Origin: Pyrrhosoma nymphula
Taxonomy: Eukaryota; Arthropoda; Insecta; Odonata; Coenagrionidae
Reading direction: 5' to 3'
Length of the DNA: 64,000 nucleotides
Assembly (NCBI GenBank): GCA_963573305.1
Contig: OY754331.1
Span: 9,706,868-9,770,867 of the forward strand
This document shows, one piece after another, positions 35,121 to 48,620 of this stretch; position 1 is the first letter of the stretch, and each line of letters starts with the position of its first letter. A program made the position numbers and the translations under genes. Below the pieces are notes generated by a model. That model had not been told where the DNA came from and searched no databases. It saw only the letters and a program-made list of their open reading frames with translations.

Positions 35121-37824
35121 CCCCCTACCCTCTAAATAAGGGGGGTTAAGGCCCCCGGAGTGCATGCTGAGGAGCTCACGGTGGCAAGGCCCGATTGCAC
35201 CTTCCTTTTGAACGCCACGAAGCCTAGAAAACACCGCAGGACGAGATGGCCGGGGATTGCGTGAGCTGCGTGGCGGAGGGAGAGAAAGGGAACGTGTTGT
35301 TAAGGACGGTGGTGCACGGTGCGGATATGTGCACGTGACGGTGGAAGAGGAGTACAGGTTGTGAGGGACGGTGGGAGAGAAAAAGGGAGAGCAGCGCTAC
35401 CGTAATTCGATGCTCTAATTATTATATTCTACGAGGCCAAATAGAAATTTAGATAGTAGTGCACCTGAACTTGGGAAAATACTTCCTAAAATTATTTTCA
35501 AGAAGCAATTATTTTCACCAGAAAGGCTGCAGAGATGAAACCATCCACTGTTTAATTACGGGATTTTAAGCTGAAAAGCTGTGAAAATTGAAATTTAAAA
35601 CGCAAAAGTAATGTGACAATGATTTGACAACATATATCTCTTCCAAATCAAAGTTGGATTTGCCGAAAAAATTGAGTAAAAATTAAAATCCTAAAGATGT
35701 TTGATCGTTCTTGTGACTATCGTCTTTATGGTTGGGAATAATTGGACTAATAAACGCTTCACGGGTATAAATAAAAAAAAAAACTAACAAATGTTTCCAC
35801 CAGGTTTCCAATAGGCTTCATAAATGCCGAAGTTTCGGAAGAATACTTGTTCATCATCATCTGTGCTTTTCGGTGACGATGTGGAACAAGTCGTTCTTCG
35901 ACATGTCGGCAGATAGGAAGGCTTGAGACCCGATGGAATAAACGTGAAACATTTAAACCTACATCAGATTCACCGGGAAAACCATAAACCATTTGTAAAT
36001 GAACTTCATGGAGAGTATAAATGAAGAAGGATGGGTAGTTAAAAATGAAAAATAAGATGTTGATAAAAATCGGCAAAAGCAGGAATTAGAAGGTAACAGT
36101 GTTGCATCTTGACAAAGCGGCTGTTAAACACGTATTAAAACTGTTGACCTTGAGAATTCAAAGTATGCACGATAATTCAAAGTGATGCGATACAGTATAT
36201 TGAATTGTGCAGTGCAGAACTGCGGAAGAAACCAGGAAATTTTTATGATAAGAAAAATACAGATTTCGTGTTCGAGAAAAAAAATAAATTATCATGGGTT
36301 TGCTTCGAAAGCCTCAGCTCACTGATGAAATGAAATGATCCCAACTCGATAAAAATCCTTTCAAATCTGAGGTTAAAACGATTCAGACATGAGGAAACAT
36401 TGGTTTTAGTGGTGAAAAGGAATAGAGATAAGTACCGAAGGCACTTTCAGGCATTTAGCTTTTAAAGTCAGTGTTTTTCAATAATAGTGAACTTTACTGT
36501 CTCCATTACTCTCGTTATTGTCTTCAGATATTGAATATTCTATGCTCTCTGACAGGTTAACTTTACGACACGCGTTAAATATTTTGGCGCATAAACGTCC
36601 GTCAATGATTGAATAAAATATTTTTGCTGTATTTAATTAAGATAAACTTGATTATATAGAGGATATACTGTGATTCTATTATGACCACTAAAAGCGCAAG
36701 GTAAAATAAACCCTTATTACTATAAATCCTAGACTATATTTCCTTTAATTTATCTCACTAATCATTTCTACAAAGTAAGCTGTTGATTGATATCTTCAGG
36801 GTATGATGCAGTTGGTTACTGGAAACACAACGATAATTCCCTCTTGAGGACTACTCTACATGATGAAGTAACTCACCAATCATCTGCATAAGGTTGTTTT
36901 ACATCAATGACGAAAGTTAATGACGGAGGTACTATTTCACACCCCTCAGACATCTGATTGAAGCAGCCAAATGACCAACCATAATGTTGAGGTCTCGATT
37001 TTCAAGATCAGAAGACTCGGTTTCCTTGGTTTGTTGGTTATCTGGGAGGCGACCGACCACTAAAATCATTCGCACCGTATCCAACAGGTTGTCAAGGGTT
37101 ATTGGAGAATAGGGAAATAGGTGGAGAGAAAAATAGAGCGCGGAGACGAAAGAGAAGTGGTGGACAGTGTCGGCCTCCGCTTAATGATAGGCGTCAATGG
37201 AACCACGATTTAACGGCCCATCCGACGCCGTCGAAAATACTACGCTTAAAATGATCTCCACATGGCATGCAGGTTGGGCTTAAGGATCTACTGAAACATT
37301 GCCGCTGCCGCGAATTGAGCCCGCGGTGGGAAGTCCGTATTTTAGCTGCCACACCTTCTTCCTCGCATTCCTTGCTCCTCACAAATAATTCGTGAAATAT
37401 CTTTTTTCGTTAATGTTTTGCAATGTAATCACAGTAATAATGATATATTTAAGGGCTTGGGAGATTCTGTGGGGCCAAATATCAAAGTTGTCCTAACACG
37501 GCAGAATATTAAGGTCTATATTTCCTTGTACATACCAACAATGGCCTATCCACCTACCCCTTGCATGCATTTCGCTATAAAGATATGTTCTATAACAAGT
37601 GGAATAATTTACCTATCATCGAATTGGCGGGTCCGATTCAGAGATAAGGGGGAACAAAATGCTGCGTCGGTAGGTACTTCAGACCTGAAGAAACTAGCAT
37701 GAATTCAGGTGAAACTTCTAAGGATATGAATCATTACAAAATAAAACCCGGAAAGCTTTCATAATTCAACTATTTTGCTCAAATAAAATATTTGATGAGA
37801 AAACAGTATGCGAAAACATTTGCG
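35121..37824. other. Stretch without supported genes, with one hammerhead-like relic
   Basis: G+C-rich until about 35.4 kb, then AT-rich. At 35832-35862 the minus strand reads GATGATGA, a short GAA/TTC hairpin, then CGAAAC, the same layout as the core at 25.2 kb but degenerate. The 105-codon minus frame over it (35759-36076) shows no domain. Confidence 0.4.
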
Positions 37825-38130
37825 TGGATGGTAACGCTTCATGGATCAGAGTCATGGAGCCCTGGAAAGATAGAATTTAAGTGGATATAGGCATTCGAAT
37901 ATTGTCACTTGAAACAGATACTGAAAGTAATGTGGATGGTAGGATCATGAACAATCAACTGTGCAGAAGAGTTGAAGGGGATGTGAACAATCCGGAAGAC
38001 AAGTTCTACGTGGGGAGGGCACATTTGAGGTACGACGAATCCGTTAGAAACATTATAGAAAGGAATATAGTAATTCCCATTTGTTATACCACAGTAAAAA
38101 TGTATATGCCATGTGTAACGGGATGAAGAA
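37825..38130 (+). pseudogene. LINE reverse transcriptase C-terminal relic
   Basis: The plus strand reads LHGSESWSPGKIEFKWI, stop, AFEYCHLKQILKVMW. This matches the block ALYGSETW...K-x-x-x-RIEAFEMWCWRRM-x-KV-W found after the polymerase domain of the insect LINE type often annotated as endonuclease-reverse transcriptase. After a frameshift comes NNQLCRRVEG (NEEVLRRVG) and VGRAHLRYDESVRNIIER (the IGHILRH...LL-x-x-IIEG block). Stops and a frame change make it dead. Gene order within the domain is preserved over about 300 bp. Family assignment is by recalled motifs. Confidence 0.65.
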
Positions 38131-38910
38131 CAATATGCGCCAGTGGAAAAACGGAAAATGGAGGGGCTGAAGTCAGCCGATACATAGATTGAATGAGGGA
38201 TGATGATGAGGAAGGCCTAATTTCCATATCTCAAGCTTGGTACGAATTTATAAGTTCACCAAAACCGATCCTTAAACAAACGGAGGAAGAGACCTTTTTC
38301 TAAGTTACCTTCCCATCAAAGAACTAACCGCTCTGTTTCGGATGATCCTTCAACATTTACGTGCAATACATATCCTCCAATGAATAAAATACGAGGTTTG
38401 AAATTCCTATAATCATTTGATTTTATAATTATTCTCTCTTGTGACTACACTCTTGTGTACCATTCACGAATGATCTTCTGGAATCACGAAATATCAACAA
38501 GATCCGTTTAATAGTTTATCATGCTATGCTGTAACAATCACACCCTTTTTTCTCTACGTTTAAGGTGAAATCCCTTTTTATCCAACATCCTATCAGAATT
38601 CAATGAGATTAACCTACCATTACCGTGAATTAAAAACAAACCTATGGCTTGATGACAAAACATGATTTGTTTTTGTTAGTGACATATTAGCCCCAAGAAC
38701 CCCAACTTTTCAAAGAATTGTTTTTAAATTATTTCCATTAATACGTAATGCACAGTGTTGCAGGCACAAAAATTAATACAGGGTCAAAAAAACTTTGGGA
38801 AACCATTTTGAAACCTTTTGAAGACGGCTACGCAGATTGTTATGGGACCGTGGAGTAATATAGCTATTTGTGCGACATGTCGCATTGGTATGCAAATGAC
38901 TTCACCAGTA

Positions 38911-39947
38911 ACTGCGATATTTATCAATTGCTGCATTGTAGTACGCACCTATCCTTTGGCCATACCAAAGCAAGACAATTGCACACACATACAAATGCGT
39001 GAAGAATATTGCTTGAAATATATTTTTTCCCCTTTATTTTATTTATAGAATACTTTGATAAATTTTACATATACATTTTATTTATACATACTTTGATTGA
39101 CAACCTTCACCAAAAGAAATAAATGGTCAGCAGCAAGAAATCAAGAGTTATTTTCAGCAGAAAAAGTATTATATCACTTATAGGGTGGCATTGCTCTTTT
39201 TGCAAACTAGAGCTGAGGCAAAGAAAGGGAATCTTTACTCTAAGTGTAGATATGCCTCAATGGCTCAATTTGCCGCGATATTGATACATATTTTCTAATT
39301 TCCAGAATTTCAATCATGCCATTTTTATGAAGTTTAACGCGAAATACGCATCAAAAATATCTACGAATAAGAATGGAGGTAGAAAGAAGTTCGTGTCATT
39401 TGAATACCAATGCGGTGGTACTGGAAGAAAGAAGAGTTGTCTCAGGAGTGTGTTTACGATTGGCCAAGAAACAGTAGTCGTGTTTATGCGGGCAAAAACA
39501 CATTTCGACGAAATAGGGAAGAATACTTCAATTTCCTCAAGCCAAGGGCCAAGAGACGTCGCGCAGGCAAGTCGGAAAGTCGGCACGATCGGAAGGAAAC
39601 TTCAATATGAAGCGGCGGTGACGAGGTATGGCGATGTACCCTTATCTAGATGCATCTCAAGGATATGCAGTTGCATGCATTTTTACATACATACTAGGCC
39701 CCTAGGGCGAGATACGGCTTTCGTCTGCTGTCCTATCTTTAGCCCCATACATTTATACCCACCCCCGATGTAATTTATTACTTCCATATCCATGGCTAGG
39801 TATACAATTCCACCAAGTTCACTTTCGAATCATTTTGGGTTACATGCAACGCGAGTATTTTATTGGGAAGGAAAATCTCTCGTTCAGATTAAATTTGACA
39901 CCACATCAATACAGCATGAGGCATCGAGCGCAATTTACATATATTTC
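38911..39947. repeat. Unclassified 1-kb dispersed repeat, copy B
   Basis: Direct-orientation copy of 21295-22270. It differs by a roughly 36-bp partial duplication near 39050-39090 (ACTTTGAT repeated), a 13-bp insertion at about 39569-39582 (GGAAAGTCGGCAC-like), and scattered substitutions. In the open core the ten substitutions seen in the frame starting at 39327 fall five in third, three in first and two in second codon positions, too few to argue for coding. It lacks the 44-bp direct repeats that border copy A. Confidence 0.75.
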
Positions 39948-42539
39948 GTGAGGTAATAAGTAGGCATTGAATTTATTAGTAACCAGTGGTGTTAGAAAGT
40001 GATGAATTAATATGTCGACAAGATATTTCATAGCAGTTGTGATCAAACGTCTACTTGCAGCATTGAATATAAGAACCATCTAATTTTGAGTTACATATAT
40101 ATAATAATTAATGGAGGAATTAATATTCAAAAATAAAATAAATGAAATTTATTATATTCGGTTTTCACATGAAATACTAAATAATAGCAGAATTTTCCTG
40201 CTGAATCTTGGAGAGTAAGGTTAGCATATTTTCTATTATTTTCTTTGTTGCCAAAATTTACTACTTCACCGTGGGTATACCTACGGATGATTATATTGGG
40301 ATAAACACAATTAACATATTCCCAAATTTAATGCAATAAACGAATCTTTTCACTCGAAAATAAGGGCATTAGTTGCCATTCTCAATTTCCATCATGGTTA
40401 AGTTACTCATATTTATGAACAAGCTCGATTCATTATAATGTTTGAAAAATAAATTTAATAAATCTGAGTACATGTATTGGTGGTGATGGTAAGTAAACAG
40501 GTTCTTGCGAAAAACCCTTGAGAAACATGGGACCAATTTCACAAGCTTAGTTCTTGTCACAAGGACTGAACGAGCGTCACTCCGACGTATATTTGTGAAA
40601 GACAAAGGAATTCCCGAGTTTGCTCCAATACAACGCTCCAAGCTTATTTTTATTAATCTGACCCATGCGTCATACGCATTATCCGGTGAAAAGTGAAAGT
40701 CCTTGACATGTGCGACATGCGAAAGAGTTTTTGGAGTGAGAGAGAGAAGGAAAGAGAGAGAATAATGCGAGAATGACAAAAGGATGGAAAAGAATGCTCC
40801 CACAAAGAACACCCGGGCGTATGCAGGAGGCACTCACACGCCGAAAGAATGTTTTTTTTTTTATTCAGATCCCGAATGGAGAACTTTTAGCTCCACTCCG
40901 GCAAGTACTATTACGGAAAACCAATCAAGTCGGGAGGATTACGTTGCTGAGCTCCCAGTAGCAGCAGGACTTGCCACGCCTTTTCGGGCGCATGATCTCG
41001 TGTCGCGATTATTGCTTGCTTGCCACGTTCAATAGACTTAGAACACATTTTTTTTAGCGAGCTGCAGAGATAATGTTTTGTTTTATTAAGAGAACTAAAG
41101 AACGCTCGGACCAGTCCACTCACAATCAGGTTGTATTTGACATACTAGTACTGCACATTGCCCGTATGTATCGTTGCCTCTTCGTGGGCATGATGGATTC
41201 AAAGTAGGCATGCAAACGGATTCCAAAAGGAGTAGGAACAGAACTTAATACAAATATTTGCTTTACAACTATGCAAAACTCTGAAACCGGTGGCAGTTAA
41301 ACATTTTGCATGTGGAAACATGCAATGATTTCTTCTTTCGTTTTGAATTCCTCGAATTTACTAATAGCTATGCTTACTTTATTATTAATTAAGGCTCTGA
41401 GAACATTTTGAGCATTCCCACTTTGAAGTGGGGCTTATTAGTTGACGCTGTCGTATGTATGCATGCCAGTTTATTGTTCTGATAGATCCAAAGTTTTTAG
41501 ACTTACACACCCACTTCGAAGAATGAGAATATATTATTTCCCCATAAATATCTTGCATTCACGCTTTTGACAGGACTTTGTATTGTGATTTCTGAAATAA
41601 AATTACCCAAAATATATGAATGAACTGACATCAGCACATTATCCTGTATCCAAGAGCCGAAAGAGAAAAATATGTCAACAAACTATTTTCTCAATGGAGG
41701 GTTATTTCTGTAGGATATGTCGTCCACTGGTTAGTTTAAGGAAGAAGCCGTGCGTGCGTGCAATTAGCGTAACGTAAACAGTTGGTTAAGGCCTTATTCA
41801 TATGGAGAACCAGTGAATTATTAACAGAATTTTAAATAAATATTTGGTTCTAAACATACAAATAACACCTTGACGTTTTTTATTCAAAGTTAGCTCATAA
41901 TATATTTGTTTTATAAAAAATTATGAAGAAATACAATATGTACTTTATAAGCTATTAACAATTAACTTAAATAACAGAAAACATTGCACTTTAGTGTAAT
42001 TATTGGAGTCATTTGAATTTTATTTGAAATTCTTTCAAAAATCAGTCATTTTAAAATTTGAAACCAGATTTGGTTCATTTCCAAAAAAACGTTTATATAT
42101 TTTAGCAATCACAGTCGAAATTGGTGGAACGCGTTTTGCAAAAAAGTTGTTTTTAATCATACAGAGATCATTTTTGTTCAAAAAATCTGAAATGAATAAA
42201 TTGAGAATCCATGCCGGAAGGGCACTAGCCTTTCTCTGTGATTCTCTGGATCTGAAATTCGGTGATTTGACGCGGAATGACCTAAAGCGGAGCGGAGTAT
42301 TTTGCGCTAAATCGAAGGTAAATACACTACAGGGAAATAGCATCTCGGGGTAATAATGTATTTTTATTACATAATTATGAGACGGTTCCGTTTACGTCAG
42401 AACCTATGCACCTTAATCAGATGCTTACTTGTTCACATTATAGAACGTTCATTCTTACATGGATTAAATGCATGGTTTTTTTTGCCTGTCGGCTGTATTG
42501 AATGAAGCATTCAATTATTTGGTATTGAGGCCAGGAAAA
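39948..42539. other. AT-rich stretch, nothing supported
   Basis: Frames at 40369-40833 (minus, 154 codons) and 42003-42353 (plus, 116 codons) are open but unrecognised; both have composition typical of chance ORFs in AT-rich DNA. No repeat was noticed. Confidence 0.4.
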
Positions 42540-42805
42540 CAACAGGTGCAGAGGAAATGAGATAGGAGGCATAGGAGTTGTGTTGCTATTAAAGAATGAT
42601 GGAGATTAAATGGACGGAGATAATCACCAAGGAAGGTTTCCTACGGCGTGATGGTGAGAAAAGAAGTGTGATGAAGACTTTGAGGAAAAGAAGAGACTAA
42701 TTTAATGGACATATATGGTGGCTTAATAAGGTATTGAAAAAGATAATTGAAAAACAAATAGATGGAAAGGATTATAGAGGATTACTAAGAACGAATATCA
42801 GAAAA
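42540..42805 (+). pseudogene. LINE reverse transcriptase C-terminal relic
   Basis: Read in one frame from about 42548: EEMR, stop, EA, stop, ELCCY, stop, RMMEIKWTEIITKEGFLRRD, then KTLRKRRD, stop, FNGHIWWLNKVLKKIIE. This parallels AEEKRIEAFEMWCYRRMMKIKW, TNEEVLRRVGE, KTL-x-x-RR and IGHILRHN-x-LL-x-x-IIEG of the same LINE domain as at 37.8 kb. At least four stops in about 75 codons show long decay, yet the frame itself is kept, unlike the other relics. Confidence 0.7.
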
Positions 42806-45800
42806 ATTATATTATGTAAAAATGAAACGATTGGCTGATATGATACAGCCAAATATGGCATGTAGCTGTTTTGCCGGAGTTGTTTCACACACCTGTCTTA
42901 CAGTCTCACTGACCCTAAATCAGTCTTTTTAAATTAATGGTCCCTTTACCTTTACCCTTTATTAATATATTGATGGATGGACCAATGAAAACTGATAATT
43001 TTGAGAAAAAGGCTTCTTCTTATTCCCAAGTTAACAAAAGCATTCAATGATGTTATACAATTATCTTTAAGTTACTCTTGGCTCGAAAGGCGGGAAAATA
43101 AACGTTGTACATTATTCAAAGAAGTATGGTGTTTAAGTATTGAATTTAAAGCAATTTTTAGCAATTCACGATTATTGCGGACAAAATTATTTACAAATTA
43201 ACAAGCTAATTCAACCAGGAGAGCGTTTAGAGTACCTATAAAAGGAAAAGTTGATGACCTCAAAAATGGTCGTGATTTTCTGATGGAAAAACGAAGCGAG
43301 GGCCTTCCCCTTAGTCAAGAAGATACGATGAATAAAGCTGAAGCTTAAGTGTCAAGGGAATTAAGTTTCACGAATAGCATCCGAAGGAGTCGACAGTTGA
43401 TGCAGAATGATGCTGCAAAGAAAATGCCTTTATTATCTTTGCCGAATTTAAGAACAGCATAATCCAGTTAATTATTAGTGTTCAAAAAAATTTTGTTATA
43501 AACTTACGGAAAAAGGACTCCTACCTTCTTGGTTAGATAGGAACTGGCTACCATACTTCAGTTTATTTTAATATCCTGGCACACGTATACGTAAATAATA
43601 AAGGCATAAATCAGTATCGTTATCATTGTAATAATAGCAATGTTAGCATTATTTTTTAACTTCCATATACTAATTATGCTTTCATTACAACAGGAAAAGC
43701 AGAAGTTAGTATAATTCATAATGCCATTCGAAAAGATACCACGCGAAGAAGAGAAAAAATTCAGAGCCATTCGGAATAATTTCCAAATTATTCTGAATCA
43801 GAAAAATTATTAAGTCTATTTCTAATAAGCGTTTTGATCTTAATTTGGAAACTAACATTTCTAGCTAAGTAAAATCGCCGATTGTATGCAATTTCATATT
43901 TGTATTGTAAGTTAATTTTGATCCTGGCCTTCTAAATCTCTTACAAATATGATCAATGCCACTAAATTTCCATGCACGGTTGTTAAAATTTCTCTTTCAC
44001 AGCCTCTGCAACGACATTTTTCGTTTTGCTTTCGTGGAAAATTCCGGGGAAAAAGGGTATTGGAAAAAAGATGAGCCCATGTGAGCGAAAACTTTTCATT
44101 TCAATGATATAATGCAAATAATGAGTGCTACTCAATCATTCGAAATAACGAATCCGGCAGAAATGTTTGTAATTGGATTATATTTTGTTTCCGAACAGTT
44201 TAACATGTTTGTGAATATATATTGGTCTATATTAGGCAGTTTTAAGCACGTATTCGTTCGTCCTGGTTTCAAAGGTAAAATAACATTTATAAAAGCAATA
44301 TTTCTCGTGTAGAGTTATAATGATAGCACCCGAGGATACAAGGATAGCTTTCATGAAAAAAATATGCCTTGTTAATAATAAATGTCCTTTTTAGCTGTGG
44401 TGCCATATTTCATTATATGTTATGCTGCGTGAATGCAGTGACAAGATTATATTAATTAAATTGGATTTTTAAACACTGTCAGGATTAATTTAATTTTTTC
44501 AATAGCACCAATATTTGTTCTAGGGTTTTTGTATATCCTATGTGCATCAATCATTTAAAATGAATAATTTGACTATTTTTAAAAGGTCAGTCCAAATTAA
44601 TGAGAAATATGATATGAATGGTTCATGTTGGCTCCAATAGTCTCACAGACAAATTTGATGGGACAAATATGTGTCATTAGAGTCTTTACAACATAGTAAC
44701 GCAGTTGCAATACACTTATGTGGCTCAGAAAGAAATGAAAAGTAAAGAAATATTTAACGATCGTATGATTTAAACCGTGAAGGGCCACCATCATAAATTC
44801 TTAGTTCGTGTGATTCCATTGGACGTTTTTACTGATGGGCTGCAGTTCTGTCAACTGTACAATTATCTTGGGCAGGGTATAGTATTGAAAGAAAAGTAGC
44901 CAGAATCACCAATGAGATTTGTTGATTCGTCCCGAGATATTTTGCCTCAAAATATTACTGACGTCACGAATTATGACTTGAAAGCATATAGTATGCATAA
45001 CTTCTTTCTATTCTGGCGGAGTGATTTCAATGCATATCATTAAAAAAATACTTTAAGGGTGTCATTTGAGTCTTTTTTTTACATTTTATTCAATACATTT
45101 GGAGCGATAAAGTTTTTACTTAAGGAGCAAAAGCCATTTGACAATTTTGTAGGATATTTAGATGTCATCATAAACATCGATTGTTTCTATTTATACCGAA
45201 AATGAATGGGAAAAATATTTCAGAATTTTTCAAGATCCGTAAAAAAGGAGATTACGCCCTGAATATTCTAGGGCTATGCGCAATGAATGGTGGTTCATTT
45301 TTTGTTTACGGTTTGTAAAACACTAATGATACACTCATATGCGATGACCTTAAAATGTCATGAAACAGATTTTATGATAAATGTTAATAATTTCATCATA
45401 TAATAATTTAATATGAAACAAATGGAGCTTCCCCTTAACATGTAGATATGCTATCACCAATAACTATTCGCGATTCCGCAGAGTATAACAAGCGCATCAC
45501 ACTTAGAAAATAACTGTAGGCCATTAGCACTCAATACATGAATAATGATAGAATTACAAGGAAATTTGAACTCAAAAATGTTATAGGTTTTTCATTTACC
45601 CTAACGTTACATTACGAGGCATTGGTCACGATTTTAAAAACCCCTATGAATCCTCAAACATCTTGTTTCAGAAAATCTTTAAATAGCAGAAAAAACAGAG
45701 AAAATCAATGTGTTTAAAATAATAACGGGTTTTTTCAAGTGAAATGCCATTTGACAAAACAAAACTACCGATGTCGGTTTTACGTCGTCTAATGAACAGT

Positions 45801-46799
45801 AAAGTAATGAAATAAAGAAGGACTAGTCTAATTCCAGGCCGTATATGTCGAGACAGGAAAATGAGTTGCCAACGTTCTAAACAATCCCAAGCAATCCTAA
45901 AGATAAATATGTTCGTCGTTGATGATCGTATGTTTTACTATTAGTATTTGGATCATCTTCTCTTGCTATAAATTGAAGATTAGGCAGCCTATTGGTTGAG
46001 GCATTAGATTATATTACCTGGGGTCCTCTTGCAAGTACTGGTAAAGCTTCAATACTCATGCTCTGCTGTTCTTCGGGCAATTCCGTCTTTCTTAGCAATC
46101 AACTGCCCAACATTGATGTAAAAAGACTTCCAATCCATGCGTGTGACCTTCTCACCCAGTTACCTGAAGGTTTTAACTTTAACATTTTCTAGCTACCTCT
46201 AACATCAAGCATCAGGTTAAAGGTCAAGGTTTAATTTTTGGATTATTAATAATTTATTTCTATATGTCCTCTCCATAAGGTAATATTTTTAATTGAAAAA
46301 AATGAAAACTGTAAACACCATACCAAATTTAGTCATAAGAAGATGTCAGATTTCAAGCATCTTTAAAAATAATTTATTTAATATGAATCATGATGATTGA
46401 CCTGTTATGGGTCCAAAAAAACTCTTAACATTTGTCCAAAAATCTTCATTACGAATTTTTCTGAATGAAAAGTCGTTCATTTGGGATATCGTGGGCGAAT
46501 GAAACTTCCTGAGCGCCGCAGTAAATAACTTCATCATCTCCCGGTGTAAATACACTTCTATGACATTATGGGGAAGTCTACAATTTTTTAAATACAAAAT
46601 ACAAGTTCGTCGAAAAAAACTTTAAAAGTTAAACGAAAAGTACATGGTCATTGCGAAATTTTGCGATTAGCCAAGAAACCTAAAAGGCCAACCACGCGAG
46701 TCAAAACAGAGATTTCAACATCCTTGAACTAAAAAGGAAATGAAAATTTAAAAAGTGATTTCAGCCTCTCTTCGAAATGAACTCCGGGCCAACTTTTAA
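42806..46799. other. AT-rich stretch, nothing supported
   Basis: Only frames of 65-70 codons without domains. No inverted repeats were noticed. Confidence 0.4.
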
Positions 46800-48620
46800 T
46801 TACAATAAGTGCGGCTAGAAGGGAATTGATGGGAGGGAGGAGGAGTAACCGGAGCGAAGGGAGGAGCATTAAGGAAAATAGTCGAGGAGGAGAGAAAAAT
46901 AATAAGATCCGGGAAAGGGATGATGAATAGAAGAGGCGATCTTAAGATGAGGCGTTCGGCAGGGGGGTGAGGGTGAAGGGCAGATGAGAAGCCCTAACTC
47001 CTCCTGGCAGGTAGAGAGTGGAGTGGAGCAGGGGTCGGAATGGAGAGATAAAGAGGAGATAACGTGAATGAGGGGTGTAGGGGTGAGGTAGGGTAGGTGG
47101 TAGTTCTCTGAGGAGGTGCTTGGGCCGCGGGAAGTGGTGCGGCTAAAAACTTCTGCGAGTGAGCCGAGGGAGTATAAAATATCTGATGGAAGGACTACGC
47201 TGGGACTCCTTGGAGACACCCAAGACTATGACTTAAATTACTCAAATAAATGCAGATCACATAAATTTATCATCTCTCTTTATCTCTACGATGGGCAGAA
47301 TCGATGGAATGAGAGGCATAGAATATCTATCCCTTTGGTACAAAACTTCCTCTTCCCCACGGACCATAAATGAGCTCATAAAACACAGAGTAAGACAAGT
47401 GGGCGTCAAAAATTTATTATTTTTCGTCTTTCGTCTCATATAATCCTTGACCCGACTCACTTCTATATTTTATCTGAGGTCCTGATAACCACTGCATTAC
47501 GCTTTCTTGGCTGCACGTGGGGTTTCATGAGGAAGCAGATGGAGGCGAGAGAGTGATTGTTTGATTACTTACCGAGATGGCCAACAACTAAGATTACCAG
47601 CGCCTTAAGGTTAAGGTGGATAGGTTGGTAAGGGTTGGATGTTACGGTGTCAGGATGGAGCTAATTTCAGACTAGACAACGGATCAGCCTAATCCTAAGG
47701 TCTCTACAGTTGTTCTGCCTCAACCCCTGCGGAGAACACTGTAAGTATAGAGTTCTCCCCCTAGAAAATAATTAAGGATCGGATTTCCACAGCCCCTATC
47801 GGTATTCAAACCTTGGGCATTTGTTCGAGAAGCCAGTATTCCAGCCACCCAATGCCCTGGAGGATAGAGGAAGGAGAGGGTGAGGTTTCGAAGAAGATCG
47901 GGAAGAGTTGCACGCCGGGCTGTAAAATGGATGCTGGGATGAGATAAAAATGGAATAATGGAGTGAGGGAGGCAGGGAGGGTTCTGGTGCCGGAATAAAA
48001 AGGGTGAAATGAGAAAGTGGTGGTGGGGTGGGGGGTAGGCAGGAATTGCGGCGACGGAGAGGAAGGGGGGGGGAGTGAAAGAGCAAAGGAAGTAAGAAAC
48101 GCCAAAATGAGAAAAGTTGCCGCGAGGATCGTGCGGGATACGTCGGGTGGAAGGTTTAGAGTGAGTTTGGGGGGGAGGGGGCTTGGGGCAGTTGGTGGGG
48201 GTGGGGGGGGGTGGAGATTGGCGAGCGAGAGTGGGAGGGGGCGGTGTTGAGAGTGTGGAGGCAGGGTTTTTTTCACGGGGGACTGGAGCGGTAAGGAATG
48301 GATAAAGCGAAGCTTATCCGGAAGGTATAAAGGGTGTTCCAGTCGATGGGTGGCAAGGGGTAGTTGGTGATCGGCCGTGCCACCTCTCTCGTTGGTGCTC
48401 AACTCGAGGGTGATTGGGAGGGTGTGCACTGGTGGTGGCGATTGTCACTCCGAGAGGGTTGGCCACGCGGGTGGAGTGATTGGGGAGGGTTGGAGGGGAT
48501 TGCGGAGTGCTCTCTCGTAGGAGTTGTGAGGATTGGAGAGATTTCAGAGGGAGATTGTAGAGGTGAGACCAGGGAGACGTCGAGAAAGGCCAGGTAAGGA
48601 AAAACGTTTGCGAGGGTACG
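46800..48620 (+). other. Purine-rich, G-rich low-complexity region
   Basis: Two blocks (about 46.8-47.12 and 47.86-48.62 kb) in which the plus strand is dominated by G and A. They yield a long Pro/Ser/Leu-rich minus-strand frame of 207 codons (47806-48429) and a Gly-rich plus frame (48017-48250). The proline runs and the two antiparallel open frames are what such composition produces, so I do not call a gene. At 48592-48598 the plus strand has a donor-like CAG/GTAAGG, but no partner exon was found. Confidence 0.5.
48169..48211 (+). other. G-quadruplex-type G-run cluster
   Basis: Successive G runs of 7, 5, 4, 5 and 9 separated by 1-8 bases on the plus strand. This fits the G3+ N1-7 pattern several times over if the TTGGT gap is skipped or counted as a slightly longer loop. 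Confidence 0.75.

Noticed and set aside
40369..40833. 154-codon minus-strand frame
   Set aside because: Hydrophobic start could suggest a signal peptide, but no conserved feature follows and the plus strand is open over the same bases.
47806..48429. 207-codon minus-strand frame, the longest in the window
   Set aside because: Proline/serine/leucine-rich translation of a G-rich low-complexity strand, with open frames on both strands; no domain, no conserved pattern.
48592..48598. Splice donor CAG/GTAAGG as evidence of a host exon
   Set aside because: A single 7-base match is expected by chance in 64 kb; no matching acceptor or coding frame was found.
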